A stretch of 55,242 nucleotides of DNA from SHVZ01 sp044223515 (GTDB lineage: Bacteria; Pseudomonadota; Alphaproteobacteria; SHVZ01): NCBI GenBank assembly GCA_044223515.1, contig JBGALV010000022.1, forward strand, positions 1 to 55,242, written 5' to 3'. The notes under the pieces were generated by a model. That model was not told the origin of the DNA. It did not search any database and saw only the letters and a list, made by a program, of their open reading frames with translations. The position numbers and the translations under genes are program-made. Below are positions 34,552 through 42,999 of this stretch, piece after piece (the first letter of the stretch is position 1; the number at the start of each line of letters is the position of its first letter).

Positions 34552-35736
34552 TTAAGAGGTCTCCTTGAACAGCTCGCGGCCGATCAGCATGCGGCGGATT
34601 TCGGAAGTGCCTGCGCCGATCTCGTAGAGCTTGGCGTCGCGGAGCAGCCGTCCGGTGGGATAGTCGTTGATGTAGCCGTTGCCGCCGAGGCACTGGATCG
34701 CCTCGAGCGCCATCCAGGTCGCCTTCTCGGCGGCGTAGAGGATGGCGCCGGCGGAGTCCTTCCGCGTCGTGCGGCCCTTGTCGCAGGCCTTCGCCACCGC
34801 ATAGACATAGGCCTTGGCGGCGTTCATGACGACATACATGTCGGCGAGCTTGCCCTGCATCAGCTGGAACTCGCCGATCGCCTGGCCGAACTGCTTGCGC
34901 TCATGGACGTAGGGAACGACCACGTCCATGCAGGCCTGCATGATGCCGAGCGGCCCCGCGGCCAGCACCGCGCGTTCGAAGTCGAGGCCGCTCATCAGCA
35001 CGCGGGCGCCGCCGTTGAGCTGGCCCAGTACGTTCTCGGCCGGAACCTCGCAATCCTCGAACACCAGCTCGCAGGTGTTGGAGCCGCGCATGCCGAGCTT
35101 GTCGAGCTTCTGCGCGGTCGAAAACCCCTTCATGCCCTTCTCGATCAGGAAGGCGGTGATGCCCCTCTGATGCGCGCCCGGATCGGTCTTGGCGTAGACC
35201 ACCAGCGTGTCGGCATCCGGCCCGTTGGTGATCCACATCTTCGAGCCGTTGAGCACGAAGCGGTCGCCCTTCTTCTCCGCCCTCGTCTTCATGCCGACGA
35301 CGTCGGATCCCGCGCCCGGCTCGCTCATCGCCAGCGCGCCGACGTTCTCGCCCGAGATCAGCTTCGGCAAGTATTTCTTCTTCTGCGTCGGCGTGCCGTT
35401 CAGCTTGATCTGGTTGACGCAGAGATTCGAATGCGCGCCGTAGGAGAGGCCGACCGAGGCCGAGGCCCGGCTGATCTCCTCCATCGCGACGCAGTGCTCG
35501 AGATAGCCGAGCCCCGCGCCGCCATATTCCTCGTCGACCGTGACGCCCAGCACGCCGAGCTCGCCCATCTTCTTCCAGAGATCCATCGGGAAGGCGTTGG
35601 TGCGGTCGATCTCGGCGGCGCGCGGCGCGATCTCCTTGGCCGAGAAGGCGCGCACCGTGGTGCGAAGCTCGTCGGCGACCTCGCCGAGATCGAAGTCGAG
35701 GCTCGGGTATTCGTTCGGCAGCATGGCGTTTCCCAA
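34552..35736 (-). CDS. Isovaleryl-CoA dehydrogenase-like acyl-CoA dehydrogenase
   Basis: A 394-residue acyl-CoA dehydrogenase with the isovaleryl-CoA dehydrogenase style: N-terminal LDFDLGEVADELRTTVRAFSAKEIAPRAAEIDRTNAFP, AMSEPGAGSDVVGMKTRAEKKGDRFVLNGSKMWITNGPDAD, and C-terminal QCLGGNGYINDYPTGRLLRDAKLYEIGAGTSEIRRMLIGRELF. In leucine degradation this enzyme makes 3-methylcrotonyl-CoA. The 3-methylcrotonyl-CoA carboxylase genes that often accompany it are not adjacent; the carboxylase at 46.9-50.7 kb is of the propionyl type. First gene of the three-gene operon. Confidence 0.92.
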   Translation of the reverse strand: MGNAMLPNEYPSLDFDLGEVADELRTTVRAFSAKEIAPRAAEIDRTNAFPMDLWKKMGELGVLGVTVDEEYGGAGLGYLEHCVAMEEISRASASVGLSYGAHSNLCVNQIKLNGTPTQKKKYLPKLISGENVGALAMSEPGAGSDVVGMKTRAEKKGDRFVLNGSKMWITNGPDADTLVVYAKTDPGAHQRGITAFLIEKGMKGFSTAQKLDKLGMRGSNTCELVFEDCEVPAENVLGQLNGGARVLMSGLDFERAVLAAGPLGIMQACMDVVVPYVHERKQFGQAIGEFQLMQGKLADMYVVMNAAKAYVYAVAKACDKGRTTRKDSAGAILYAAEKATWMALEAIQCLGGNGYINDYPTGRLLRDAKLYEIGAGTSEIRRMLIGRELFKETS

Positions 35737-35969
35737 CTCCCTTGCCGGCTACTATAGCCCAAGGGCCGGCAGCCGCATCAATGCGGGGAAACGATCCGCC
35801 TCTCAGCCTCGCGCCTGGAACGCAACCGCCGGCGCCGGCCACGGGATTGGCCTCCCGCTGCCGGGCCGCCGGCTTCTCCTAGGTAGCACCTGGAGCCTCG
35901 GGCTCGTGCGGACGACCGTCGGAGCGGTCGCCTTCCGGGGTCTCGTCAATGGTCAGGCTTGTCCGGCAC

Positions 35970-37571
35970 CTAGTGGGCGTCGGCGCCCGCGCCGGCCTGG
36001 CTCTTCTTCAGTAGCGGCATCAGCAGCAGCGCGAGCGCGAAGACGCTCGCCATCGCCAGGAACGCGTCGTTCATGGCCATGACCGCCGCCTCGCGCGCGA
36101 CGATGTTGCCGAGCTTCTTCATCGCCACCAGCTGGGCGTCGGCGACCGAGGTATCGAGCTTGGTCGCCAGCGACTCGATCCAGACGTTGACGGAGTCCCG
36201 TCCGGCATTCACCTGCTGGGCGATCCGGTTCCAGTGGAGCTGCTTCTGATCCGAGAGGATCGTGTTCAGCAGCGCCAGGCCGATCGCGCCGCCGAGATTC
36301 CGCATCAGGTTGTAGAGACCGCTCGCGTTCTTGACCTTTTCCGGCGGAAGCGTGCCGAGAGCGATCGCGTTGATCGGCATGAAGCAGAGCATCAGCGAGA
36401 GGCCACGCACCGCCTGCGGCAGGAAGAACTCCCAGAAGCCCCAGTCGGCGGTCATGTGGCCGGTCATCCAGACGCCCGCACCGAAGGTCGCAAGCCCGAT
36501 CGCCAGCATGACGCGCGGCTCGAGGATCCTCGACAGCGCGCCGGCGATCGGCGCCGAGGCGAACTGGAAGGCACCGGTCACGAACATGATCTCGCCGATC
36601 TGCAGGCTGTTCAGCCTTCGCACCTGGCCGAGATAGAGCGGCATCAAGTAGACGGCGCCATAGAGGCCGATGCCGAGGACGAAGCTGAATAGGCAGCCGA
36701 TCGCGAAGTTGCGGTCGCGGAAGGCGCGCAGGTCGACGATCGGCGTCGCGTAGGTGAACATCCGCCAGAAGAACAACGCGCCGGAGACCGAGGAGACGAT
36801 CGCAAGATCGAACAGGAGCTCGTCGGCGAACCAGTCCTTCCTGGGGCCCTCCTCGAAGACGTATTCGAGCGTGCCGAGGAAGATCGCCATCAGGACGAGA
36901 CCGGCGCGATCGAAGGTCTTCAACAGCGACCAGTCGGCCTTGTCGATGTCGAGCAGCGACCAGACCAGCAGGCTCGCGACGAATCCCGGCACGACGTTGA
37001 TCAGAAACAGCCAGTGCCAGGAGGCCGCCTGGGTGATCCAGCCGCCGAGGGTCGGGCCGAGGGTCGGCGCCATCGTCGCAACGAGGCCGATCAGGATGGT
37101 GACGCCGGTCCGCTTGTCCGCCGGGAACAGCGCGAAGGTGGTGGCGAAGGCGGTCGGGATCATCGCGCCGCCGAGGAAGCCCTGGAAGGCGCGGAACACG
37201 ATCATCGACTCGATGTTCCAGGCGAAGGCGCAGGCTAGGCTGAAGACGGTGAAGCCCAGCGAGGAGACCACGAAGAGGACCCGCGTCGACATCAGGCGCG
37301 AGAGGTATCCCGACAGCGGGATCATCACGACTTCGGCGATCAGGTAGGAGGTCTGGACCCAGCTGATCTCGTCCGAGCTCGCGGCAAGGCCCGCCTGGAT
37401 CTCGCCGATCGAGCTCGAGACGATCTGGATATCCAGGATCGCCATGAACATGCCGAAGACCATCGTGAAGAAGCCGATGGTCTGCCGGGCGCTCGGCATC
37501 GCCTGGGGAGCGCGAGACGCGCCGGCCGGATGGGCGGGCGCGTCGTCCGCGGCGGCGGTCGCGGCGGTCAC
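35970..37571 (-). CDS. DHA2-family MFS multidrug efflux transporter (EmrB-like)
   Basis: A 533-residue, 14-helix major facilitator of the DHA2 group, inner membrane, drug/proton antiport. Motifs include FMAILDIQIVSSSIGEIQAGL (helix 1), WVQTSYLIAEVVMIPLSGYLSRLMSTR and GAMIPTAFATTFALFP-like motif C region. It starts at GTG 37571 overlapping the stop of the adaptor gene (GTGA), so both subunits are made together. With the HlyD adaptor it would use an outer-membrane TolC-type channel encoded elsewhere. Substrates cannot be predicted. Confidence 0.94.
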   Translation of the reverse strand: MTAATAAADDAPAHPAGASRAPQAMPSARQTIGFFTMVFGMFMAILDIQIVSSSIGEIQAGLAASSDEISWVQTSYLIAEVVMIPLSGYLSRLMSTRVLFVVSSLGFTVFSLACAFAWNIESMIVFRAFQGFLGGAMIPTAFATTFALFPADKRTGVTILIGLVATMAPTLGPTLGGWITQAASWHWLFLINVVPGFVASLLVWSLLDIDKADWSLLKTFDRAGLVLMAIFLGTLEYVFEEGPRKDWFADELLFDLAIVSSVSGALFFWRMFTYATPIVDLRAFRDRNFAIGCLFSFVLGIGLYGAVYLMPLYLGQVRRLNSLQIGEIMFVTGAFQFASAPIAGALSRILEPRVMLAIGLATFGAGVWMTGHMTADWGFWEFFLPQAVRGLSLMLCFMPINAIALGTLPPEKVKNASGLYNLMRNLGGAIGLALLNTILSDQKQLHWNRIAQQVNAGRDSVNVWIESLATKLDTSVADAQLVAMKKLGNIVAREAAVMAMNDAFLAMASVFALALLLMPLLKKSQAGAGADAH

Positions 37572-38662
37572 TTGCTGGCTGCCATCGCCGAGCCCATCAG
37601 CGAGCCCAGCAACGGCGCCTCGGCGACGGTGTCCTTGGTGTCGACCGAAGCAATGACCGACAGGCCCGGACGGATCAGGCCGGCGAGCGCGTTGTCACGC
37701 GGCACGGCGATGCGCACGGGAAGGCGCTGCACGATCTTGGTGAAGTTGCCCGACGCGTTCTCCGGCGGCAGCAAGCTGAACTGCGAGCCCGACGCCGGGG
37801 CGAAGCTCTCGACACGGCCTTCGATCGGCCGGCCCGGAAAGGCGTCCACCTCGAGCGTCACCTTCTGACCGGGGCGCATGCGCTTCAGCTGCGTCTCCTT
37901 GAAGTTGGCGACGACGTGCACCTCGGGCAACGGCACCAGCACCATGAGCTGGCTGCCGGGCTTCACGAGCTGGCCGACCTGGACGGTACGGTTGCCGACG
38001 ATGCCGTCGGCCGCAGCGCGGATGACGGTGTCCTCGCGGGCGATCTCGGCCGTGGCGAGCGCAGCTTCGGCCTGCTTGAGTGCGGCCTCGGCCTGGCGGC
38101 GATCGGCCTCGATCATCGCGATCCGGTCCTTCTCGGCGGTCAGCGCGGCGCGCGCCTTCGACGTGCCGGCCTCGGTCTTCCGGGCATCGGCCTCGACGAC
38201 CTCGAGCTTCTGCCGGCTGACGTATTCGCTGGAGGCAAGGTTCCGGTACCGGGCCAAGTCCTGGCGCGACCGCTCGCGGTCGGCCTCGGAAGAAGCGATG
38301 CCGGCCTCGGCTTGCTGGATCATCGCCTTCTGCCAGGTGAGCTGCTTCTCGGTCGCGACGATCGCGGCCTTCCTGGCCTCGACCGCGGCCCGGGCCTCGG
38401 CGACCTTCGCGGTGTAGTCGTCGTCGTCGATCACGGCCAGCACGTCGCCGGCCTTGACCTGCTGGTTGTCGGCGACGCGGACGTCGCGGATGTAACCCGA
38501 GAGCTTGGCGGAGACGGTGACGATGTCGGCCTGGACGTAGGCGTTGTCGGTCGATTCGAGGAATCGGCCGCTGGTCCACCAAGACCAGCCGTAGTTGCCC
38601 GCCAGAAGGAGGGCGCCGATGGCGATCTTGGCGAGGAGGGTAAGACGGAGAATCTTTTTCAT
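37568..38662 (-). CDS. HlyD-family efflux adaptor (EmrA-like)
   Basis: A 364-residue periplasmic adaptor anchored by one N-terminal helix (LTLLAKIAIGALLLAGNYGW). The biotinyl-lipoyl half-motifs flank a long coiled coil: STDNAYVQADIVTVSAKLSGYI before and TVIRAAADGIVGNRTVQVGQLVKPGSQLMVLVPL after (about residues 35-240). The coiled coil is Ala/Glu/Arg-rich. It bridges the EmrB-like pump and an outer-membrane channel. The upstream region contains a TetR-type palindrome shared with the divergent regulator. Confidence 0.94.
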   Translation of the reverse strand: MKKILRLTLLAKIAIGALLLAGNYGWSWWTSGRFLESTDNAYVQADIVTVSAKLSGYIRDVRVADNQQVKAGDVLAVIDDDDYTAKVAEARAAVEARKAAIVATEKQLTWQKAMIQQAEAGIASSEADRERSRQDLARYRNLASSEYVSRQKLEVVEADARKTEAGTSKARAALTAEKDRIAMIEADRRQAEAALKQAEAALATAEIAREDTVIRAAADGIVGNRTVQVGQLVKPGSQLMVLVPLPEVHVVANFKETQLKRMRPGQKVTLEVDAFPGRPIEGRVESFAPASGSQFSLLPPENASGNFTKIVQRLPVRIAVPRDNALAGLIRPGLSVIASVDTKDTVAEAPLLGSLMGSAMAASK

Positions 38663-38698
38663 TTTATGACCCCGGACCCGGTATCTCCGGGTAAAATG

Positions 38699-38715
38699 AA
38701 CTGAACGGTTCAGTT
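38699..38715. promoter_or_regulatory. TetR-type operator, primary palindrome
   Basis: AACTGAACGGTTCAGTT is a perfect 8-1-8 inverted repeat located 37 bases upstream of the emrA-like start and about 65 bases upstream of the tetR start. This size and symmetry are typical of TetR-family operators, and the position suits control of both divergent units. Confidence 0.75.
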
Positions 38716-38758
38716 TCAGTTGCGAACCTGCGCCTGAAGGGCTACAGTGTCAACAGAA

Positions 38759-38775
38759 AACTAAACCGTGCAGTC
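38759..38775. promoter_or_regulatory. TetR-type operator, second degenerate copy
   Basis: AACTAAACCGTGCAGTC matches the complementary reading of the first palindrome at 14 of 17 positions. It lies immediately before the chosen ATG of the regulator (and over the alternative GTG at 38768), so binding would block the regulator's own transcription or initiation. Binding is inferred. Confidence 0.5.
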
Positions 38776-38779
38776 CAGA

Positions 38780-39409
38780 ATGGATGTGATGACGGACACA
38801 ACCGCTCCAGCGCCCGGAAGCCGGGCCGCCAAGCCTCTGCAGATCCTGGAGGCCGCCCGGGACCTGTTCCTCAAGGACGGCTTCTCGGCCACCAGCATGG
38901 ACGCCGTCGCCAAGCTGGCGAACGTCTCCAAGGCGACCGTCTACGCCCACTATTCGAGCAAGGAAGAGCTGTTCGCGGCGATGATGGGCTCCGAGTGCCG
39001 CCGCACCTGGCCGGAAATCAGCAGCGGCGACATCGCCCAGCTGGACCCGATCCCGAAGGTTCGGGAGATCGCCCAGCGCTACATCCGATTCATCACCTCG
39101 GGCTACCCGGTCGCGCTGCTGCGGGTCGTGTCGGCCGAAGCACCGCGCAATCCGGACCTCGGCCGTCTCTTCTACGAGACCGCACCCGGCATGGGCCGGG
39201 CCAAGTTCGCTGAGCTTCTGAGGTATGCGGACATGCGCGGGCTGCTGCGCATACCCGACCCGCTACATGCATCCGATACGTTCTTCGCGATGCTGCGCGG
39301 CGACGTGCACATCCGCATCCTGGTCGGGATGCCGCTCCCGAGCGAGGCGGAACTCGCCGCCCACGCCCAGGAGATCGTCGAGAGGTTCCTGAAGGCCTAC
39401 GCGGCCTAG
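38780..39409 (+). CDS. TetR/AcrR family regulator of the divergent efflux pair
   Basis: A repressor of about 209 residues with the N-terminal TetR helix-turn-helix: ILEAARDLFLKDGFSATSMDAVAKLANVSKATVYAHYSSKEELFAAMM. The C-terminal ligand domain resembles the AcrR/AefR C-terminal family (SGYPVALLRVVSAEAPRNPDLGRLFYETAPG). It presumably represses the divergent emrA/emrB-like genes and itself, through the palindromes at 38699 and 38759. Start is uncertain among GTG 38768, ATG 38780 and ATG 38789; none has a strong ribosome site, and the operator overlap disfavours GTG 38768. Its stop overlaps that of the convergent hydrolase. Confidence 0.9.
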   Translation: MDVMTDTTAPAPGSRAAKPLQILEAARDLFLKDGFSATSMDAVAKLANVSKATVYAHYSSKEELFAAMMGSECRRTWPEISSGDIAQLDPIPKVREIAQRYIRFITSGYPVALLRVVSAEAPRNPDLGRLFYETAPGMGRAKFAELLRYADMRGLLRIPDPLHASDTFFAMLRGDVHIRILVGMPLPSEAELAAHAQEIVERFLKAYAA

Positions 39410-40197
39410 GCCAACGTTTTCTTGAACATCTCGATGTAGGCCTTCGGCCGCGTCACGTAGGGAAAGTGACCGCCGATCTCGATATGGAACCGTTTGGCCT
39501 TCGGATAGCGCTTGCGCACCGCGGCCAGCACCTTGGGCGCCACCACCGGATCGTCGCCGCAATCGAGGACGAAGATCTTGGACTGGGGCAGGTCGAGCTT
39601 CGGCACCGCCGGCCCGTCGCGGACGACGAGCACGCGCGACTTGAGCCAGGCACCGCCGAGACGGTCTGCATTATCCTTGAGCACGGTCTTCAGCAGCTTG
39701 AAGCCGGCGTCCGGGGCCGGCATGCCGGCGATGTTGGCGTAGGCCTTGGTCAGGTGCTGCTTCGGCGTCATCTTCTTGGCTTCCGCCGGCAGCGGCCCGC
39801 GCAGGTCCTTGGACTTCGGATCGAGCAGCGTGTTCGCGACATAAAGCTTCTCGATGCGGCCGGGATGGCGCGCGGCGAAGTGCTGGATCAGGAATCCGCC
39901 GAGCGACGAGCCCAGCAGGTGCGCCTTGCCGATGTCGAGCTTGTCGAACAGCGCCTTGAGCCCGTCGGCGAGCTTGATGATGCTGAGCGACGGAGGCACC
40001 GTGACCGCGACGATCCGGGCCTTGCCCTTCAGCGCGACGATCTGGTTCCAGAAGATGTCGGCGACGCCGAGCGTGCCCGGGATCAGCACCAGCGTCGGCT
40101 GGCCCTTCTTTCCCGCCACGTCGATGACGCCCCATTTGAGGCTGCCGGCCTTGATCTGCTTTTCGGGAAAGCGCTTCCGGAAATCTGCGAGCTTCAT
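39406..40197 (-). CDS. Alpha/beta hydrolase
   Basis: A 263-residue alpha/beta-hydrolase-fold protein similar in layout to maspardin/carboxyl-esterase-like members: TLVLIPGTLGVADIFWNQI (oxyanion region), nucleophile elbow GSSLGG (LLGSSLGGFLIQHFAARHPGRIEKLYVANTL), acid region FVLDCGDDPVV and histidine in EIGGHFPYV. ATG 40197 is preceded by AGGGGGAAACC. It is the last gene of a minus-strand series including an unknown 111-residue protein and a Rieske oxygenase, so it may hydrolyse an oxidised product; this is speculation from order only. Confidence 0.87.
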   Translation of the reverse strand: MKLADFRKRFPEKQIKAGSLKWGVIDVAGKKGQPTLVLIPGTLGVADIFWNQIVALKGKARIVAVTVPPSLSIIKLADGLKALFDKLDIGKAHLLGSSLGGFLIQHFAARHPGRIEKLYVANTLLDPKSKDLRGPLPAEAKKMTPKQHLTKAYANIAGMPAPDAGFKLLKTVLKDNADRLGGAWLKSRVLVVRDGPAVPKLDLPQSKIFVLDCGDDPVVAPKVLAAVRKRYPKAKRFHIEIGGHFPYVTRPKAYIEMFKKTLA

Positions 40198-40220
40198 GGT
40201 TTCCCCCTGTTGATGCTCTA

Positions 40221-40556
40221 TCAGCCGCCGATCCGCTGGGCGAGATCTCGGATGTACTTGCGATCGGACGGGTCGAAGGCGCCCTTTGCGAGGTCGTCCT
40301 TGAACCCGCGCAGCTCCTCCTTGGTCGAGGCGGTGACCGCGGAGGATGAGAGCAGGCGCTCGATCAGCTCGCCGTCGTCGCCGGTGATTTCCACCTTCGT
40401 AGCCGATGGCGGCGGGCGCAGCAGATCTTCCCAATCGAGGCCTGCCGCCGAAACGCGGCGGCTCGCCTCGCGGGCGGCGGCCAACACGTCGGCATCGTCG
40501 GCGCCCCCCAGGCGTCCGAGAAGGGCCAGGAAACTGTCGCGGTCGGTATTCGGCAT
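40221..40556 (-). CDS. Hypothetical 111-residue protein
   Basis: No family recognised. The protein is acidic and predicted helical, with an N-terminal segment (RDSFLALLGRLGGADDADVLAAAREASRRVSAAGLDWEDLLRPP) that resembles the short phage/plasmid-type helical 'DUF2786-like' pattern of alternating Ala/Asp helices and an invariant-looking W-E-D-L-L. The C-terminal half (EELRGFKDDLAKGAFDPSDRKYIRDLAQRI) is amphipathic helix. No signal peptide or membrane segment. It lies 23 bases before the hydrolase gene and 7 bases after the Rieske oxygenase stop, so the three are probably one transcript. ATG 40556 has no strong ribosome site. Confidence 0.65.
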   Translation of the reverse strand: MPNTDRDSFLALLGRLGGADDADVLAAAREASRRVSAAGLDWEDLLRPPPSATKVEITGDDGELIERLLSSSAVTASTKEELRGFKDDLAKGAFDPSDRKYIRDLAQRIGG

Positions 40557-40563
40557 CAGGTCT

Positions 40564-41604
40564 TCAGCTCCGCCAGCGCAAGGTGCGTTCTTTGACCGGG
40601 TTCTCGAAGGACCGGTTCTCGGTCCGGCTCGCGGCCCATTCCTTCTTCAGGCGGTAATACCATTTCGCCTGGGTGTCGGCGTCGTCGATCAGCATCAGCG
40701 CCGGATCGTCGACGAGCCCGATCGCCTGCATCGCCATGATATCGCGGTCCTGCATCAGGAACTTGTGCATGAACGGCCGAAAGAACGGCTTGAGCAGCGA
40801 GAGCCACGGCCGCGTCCACCAGATCGCATGATGGATCCGGGTCGTGGTGGCGTCGACCGGCGTCACTGCGGTCAGCGCGCCTACGACGACCTTCTCGGTC
40901 CTGATGTGCTCGATGCGGACGCCCGGAAGCCGGAAAGAGATCTCGGTTTCAGGCACCCCGCCGACGATCCGGTAGGCCTTGCTGTTCGAGGACGGGCGGT
41001 GGCGCGCCATCGTGAAGCCGAGCTCCGAAGGCACGAACCGCTTCGCCTTCTCGTGGATCGACTTGGTCGAGCGCCACCACCAGGACTGATGCACGAACGG
41101 CCCGTGCGCCGGGTCCATCAGGCCGACCACCGCGTGGTCCATCGCGCAGCCGAAGGGCATGGTTTCGGCCAGGTCCGCCGTACGCTCGCCGATGTCCGGC
41201 ACCACCGGGATCGGCGGTGCGTTCGCCGGATCGGATCCTGCGAAGATCCAGATGTTGCCCTGCACCTCGCGCGCCGGGAACGTCTTCGCCTTGATGCGGC
41301 CGGGCTCGAAGGCCTGCCCCTCGACCAGCGCCGGAATTGCGGTGCAGCGCCCGTCGGCGCCGAAGCGCCAGCCGTGATAGCAGCACTCGACCTCACGGCC
41401 GTCGAAGGTTCCGAAGCTCAAGGGAATGCCGCGGTGGGGGCAGAAATCCTTGAAGCAGAAGACCTCGCCCTCGTTCGTGCGGCCGAACAGGAGGCGCTGG
41501 CCAAGCAGCGTGCGCACGGTCATGCGGCCGCGCGCGACCTCGCGGCCGGGCAGCGCCATGTACCAGAGATCGCGGAGCCAGCCCTGATCTAGAGGATCAG
41601 CCAC
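40564..41604 (-). CDS. Rieske non-haem iron oxygenase, terminal component
   Basis: A 346-residue ring-hydroxylating/demethylating oxygenase alpha subunit of the vanillate-demethylase/Pao-like group. The Rieske 2Fe-2S ligands are in FCPHRGIPLSFG (C-x-H) and ECCYHGWRF (C-x2-H). The mononuclear iron site is the DPAHGPFVH pair of histidines, with a later aspartate candidate in LMQDRDIMAMQ. A reductase partner is not encoded nearby. The start overlaps the 3' end of mgtE by 16 bases. Substrate unknown; aromatic or O/N-methyl compounds are typical. Confidence 0.92.
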   Translation of the reverse strand: MADPLDQGWLRDLWYMALPGREVARGRMTVRTLLGQRLLFGRTNEGEVFCFKDFCPHRGIPLSFGTFDGREVECCYHGWRFGADGRCTAIPALVEGQAFEPGRIKAKTFPAREVQGNIWIFAGSDPANAPPIPVVPDIGERTADLAETMPFGCAMDHAVVGLMDPAHGPFVHQSWWWRSTKSIHEKAKRFVPSELGFTMARHRPSSNSKAYRIVGGVPETEISFRLPGVRIEHIRTEKVVVGALTAVTPVDATTTRIHHAIWWTRPWLSLLKPFFRPFMHKFLMQDRDIMAMQAIGLVDDPALMLIDDADTQAKWYYRLKKEWAASRTENRSFENPVKERTLRWRS

Positions 41605-42992
41605 GTCGCGAGCCCGAGGAAGGTGAAGAAGCCGACGACATCGGTCACGGTGGTGAGGAATACCCCGGAAGCGACCGCCGGGTCGACCCCGAGCCGTTCC
41701 AGGATCAGCGGGATGGTCATGCCGGCGAGGCCCGCCGCCATCAGGTTCAGGATCAGGGCGAGGCCGATCACCACGCCGAGCATCGGCTTGCCGAACCAGG
41801 TCCAGGCGACCAGTCCGACCGCAAAGCCGAAGACCGCACCGTTGATGACGCCGAGCGCCACCTCCTTGACGATGACGCGAAAGGCGTTGGTCCGGCTGAT
41901 CTCGCGCATCGCCAGCGCACGGACCGCGACGGTCAGCGACTGGGTCCCGGCGTTGCCGCCCATCGAGGCGACGATCGGTGCCAGCACCGCCAGCGCCACC
42001 ACCTGGGCGATGGTGTCGGCGAACATCGCGATCACCGAGGCCGCGATGAAGGCGGTCACCAGGTTGACCAGCAGCCAGACGAAGCGGGAGCGCGCCGTCT
42101 CCAGCAGGCTGCTGGAGATGTCGGATTCCGAGACGCCGCCCAGCTTCAGCAGGTCCTCCTCCGCCTCCTCGTCGATGACGTCGACGACGTCGTCGACGGT
42201 GATGCGGCCGAGGAGCTGTCCGTTATCGTCGACGACGGGCGTCGAGACCAGGCCGTAGCGCCGGAACATCTGCGCCACCTCCTCCTGGTCGGTGGTCGGA
42301 GGCACCGGCCGCATCTCGGCCGACATGATGTCGGCGACGCGGACCGGCCGCTTGGAGCGCAGCAGCCGCGCCAGAGGCACGACGCCGTCGAGCCGATTGC
42401 CGGCAGAGACGACATAGATCTCCTGGAAGTTCTCCGGCAGCTCCTGGTCGGTGCGCATGAAGTCGATCGTCTGGCCGACCGTCCAGTGGGTCGGCACCGC
42501 GACGACCTCGCGCTGCATGAGACGGCCGGCCGAGGAATCCGGAAAGGTGAGGCCTTGCTCCAGGACTACGCGCTCGGCCGGCGGCACCGCTTCCAGAAGG
42601 CGCTTCCTGTCCTCCTCGTCGAGGTCCGTCATCAGGTCGATGGCGTCGTCCGAATCGAGCTCTGCCAGCGCCGCCGCGACGTCGCGGGTACCGAGGACCT
42701 CGAACACATCCTCGCGTACGGCTTCGTCGAGGTAGGGCAGCATCTCCGGATCGAAGCGTCCACGGATCGCTTCGATCACCGCACGACGCTGCTCGGCATC
42801 CAGGCGCGAAAGCAGGTCGGCGACGTCGGCAGGATGGAGGGGCCGGACCAGCCCGCGGATCTGGTTCGGGCGGCCGGCATCCACGGCCGAGAGGATGGCC
42901 CGCTCGACCGGCGGTGTCAGTCCGTAGAGGGCGACCTCCGACGTGCGCCTGCGGCTGCCGTCGGACAGCGTGGCGTCGGTCGGTCCGGTCAA
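41589..42992 (-). CDS. mgtE: Magnesium transporter MgtE
   Basis: A 467-residue Mg2+ channel. The N-terminal MgtE_N superhelical domain (about residues 35-140, GLVRPLHPADVADLLSRLDAEQRRAV) precedes two CBS domains (MQREVVAVPTHWTVGQTIDFMR and DIMSAEMRPVPPTTDQEEVAQMF), the plug helix and five transmembrane helices. The membrane part includes ASMGGNAGTQSLTVAVRALA, the conserved pore-lining segment, and VDPAVASGVFLTTVTDVVGFFTFLGLA. Cytosolic Mg2+ closes the channel through the N-terminal domains. It begins 7 bases after the maeB stop, so it is probably co-transcribed; no Mg riboswitch is present. Confidence 0.96.
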   Translation of the reverse strand: MTGPTDATLSDGSRRRTSEVALYGLTPPVERAILSAVDAGRPNQIRGLVRPLHPADVADLLSRLDAEQRRAVIEAIRGRFDPEMLPYLDEAVREDVFEVLGTRDVAAALAELDSDDAIDLMTDLDEEDRKRLLEAVPPAERVVLEQGLTFPDSSAGRLMQREVVAVPTHWTVGQTIDFMRTDQELPENFQEIYVVSAGNRLDGVVPLARLLRSKRPVRVADIMSAEMRPVPPTTDQEEVAQMFRRYGLVSTPVVDDNGQLLGRITVDDVVDVIDEEAEEDLLKLGGVSESDISSSLLETARSRFVWLLVNLVTAFIAASVIAMFADTIAQVVALAVLAPIVASMGGNAGTQSLTVAVRALAMREISRTNAFRVIVKEVALGVINGAVFGFAVGLVAWTWFGKPMLGVVIGLALILNLMAAGLAGMTIPLILERLGVDPAVASGVFLTTVTDVVGFFTFLGLATWLIL

Positions 42993-42999
42993 GCGGCCC

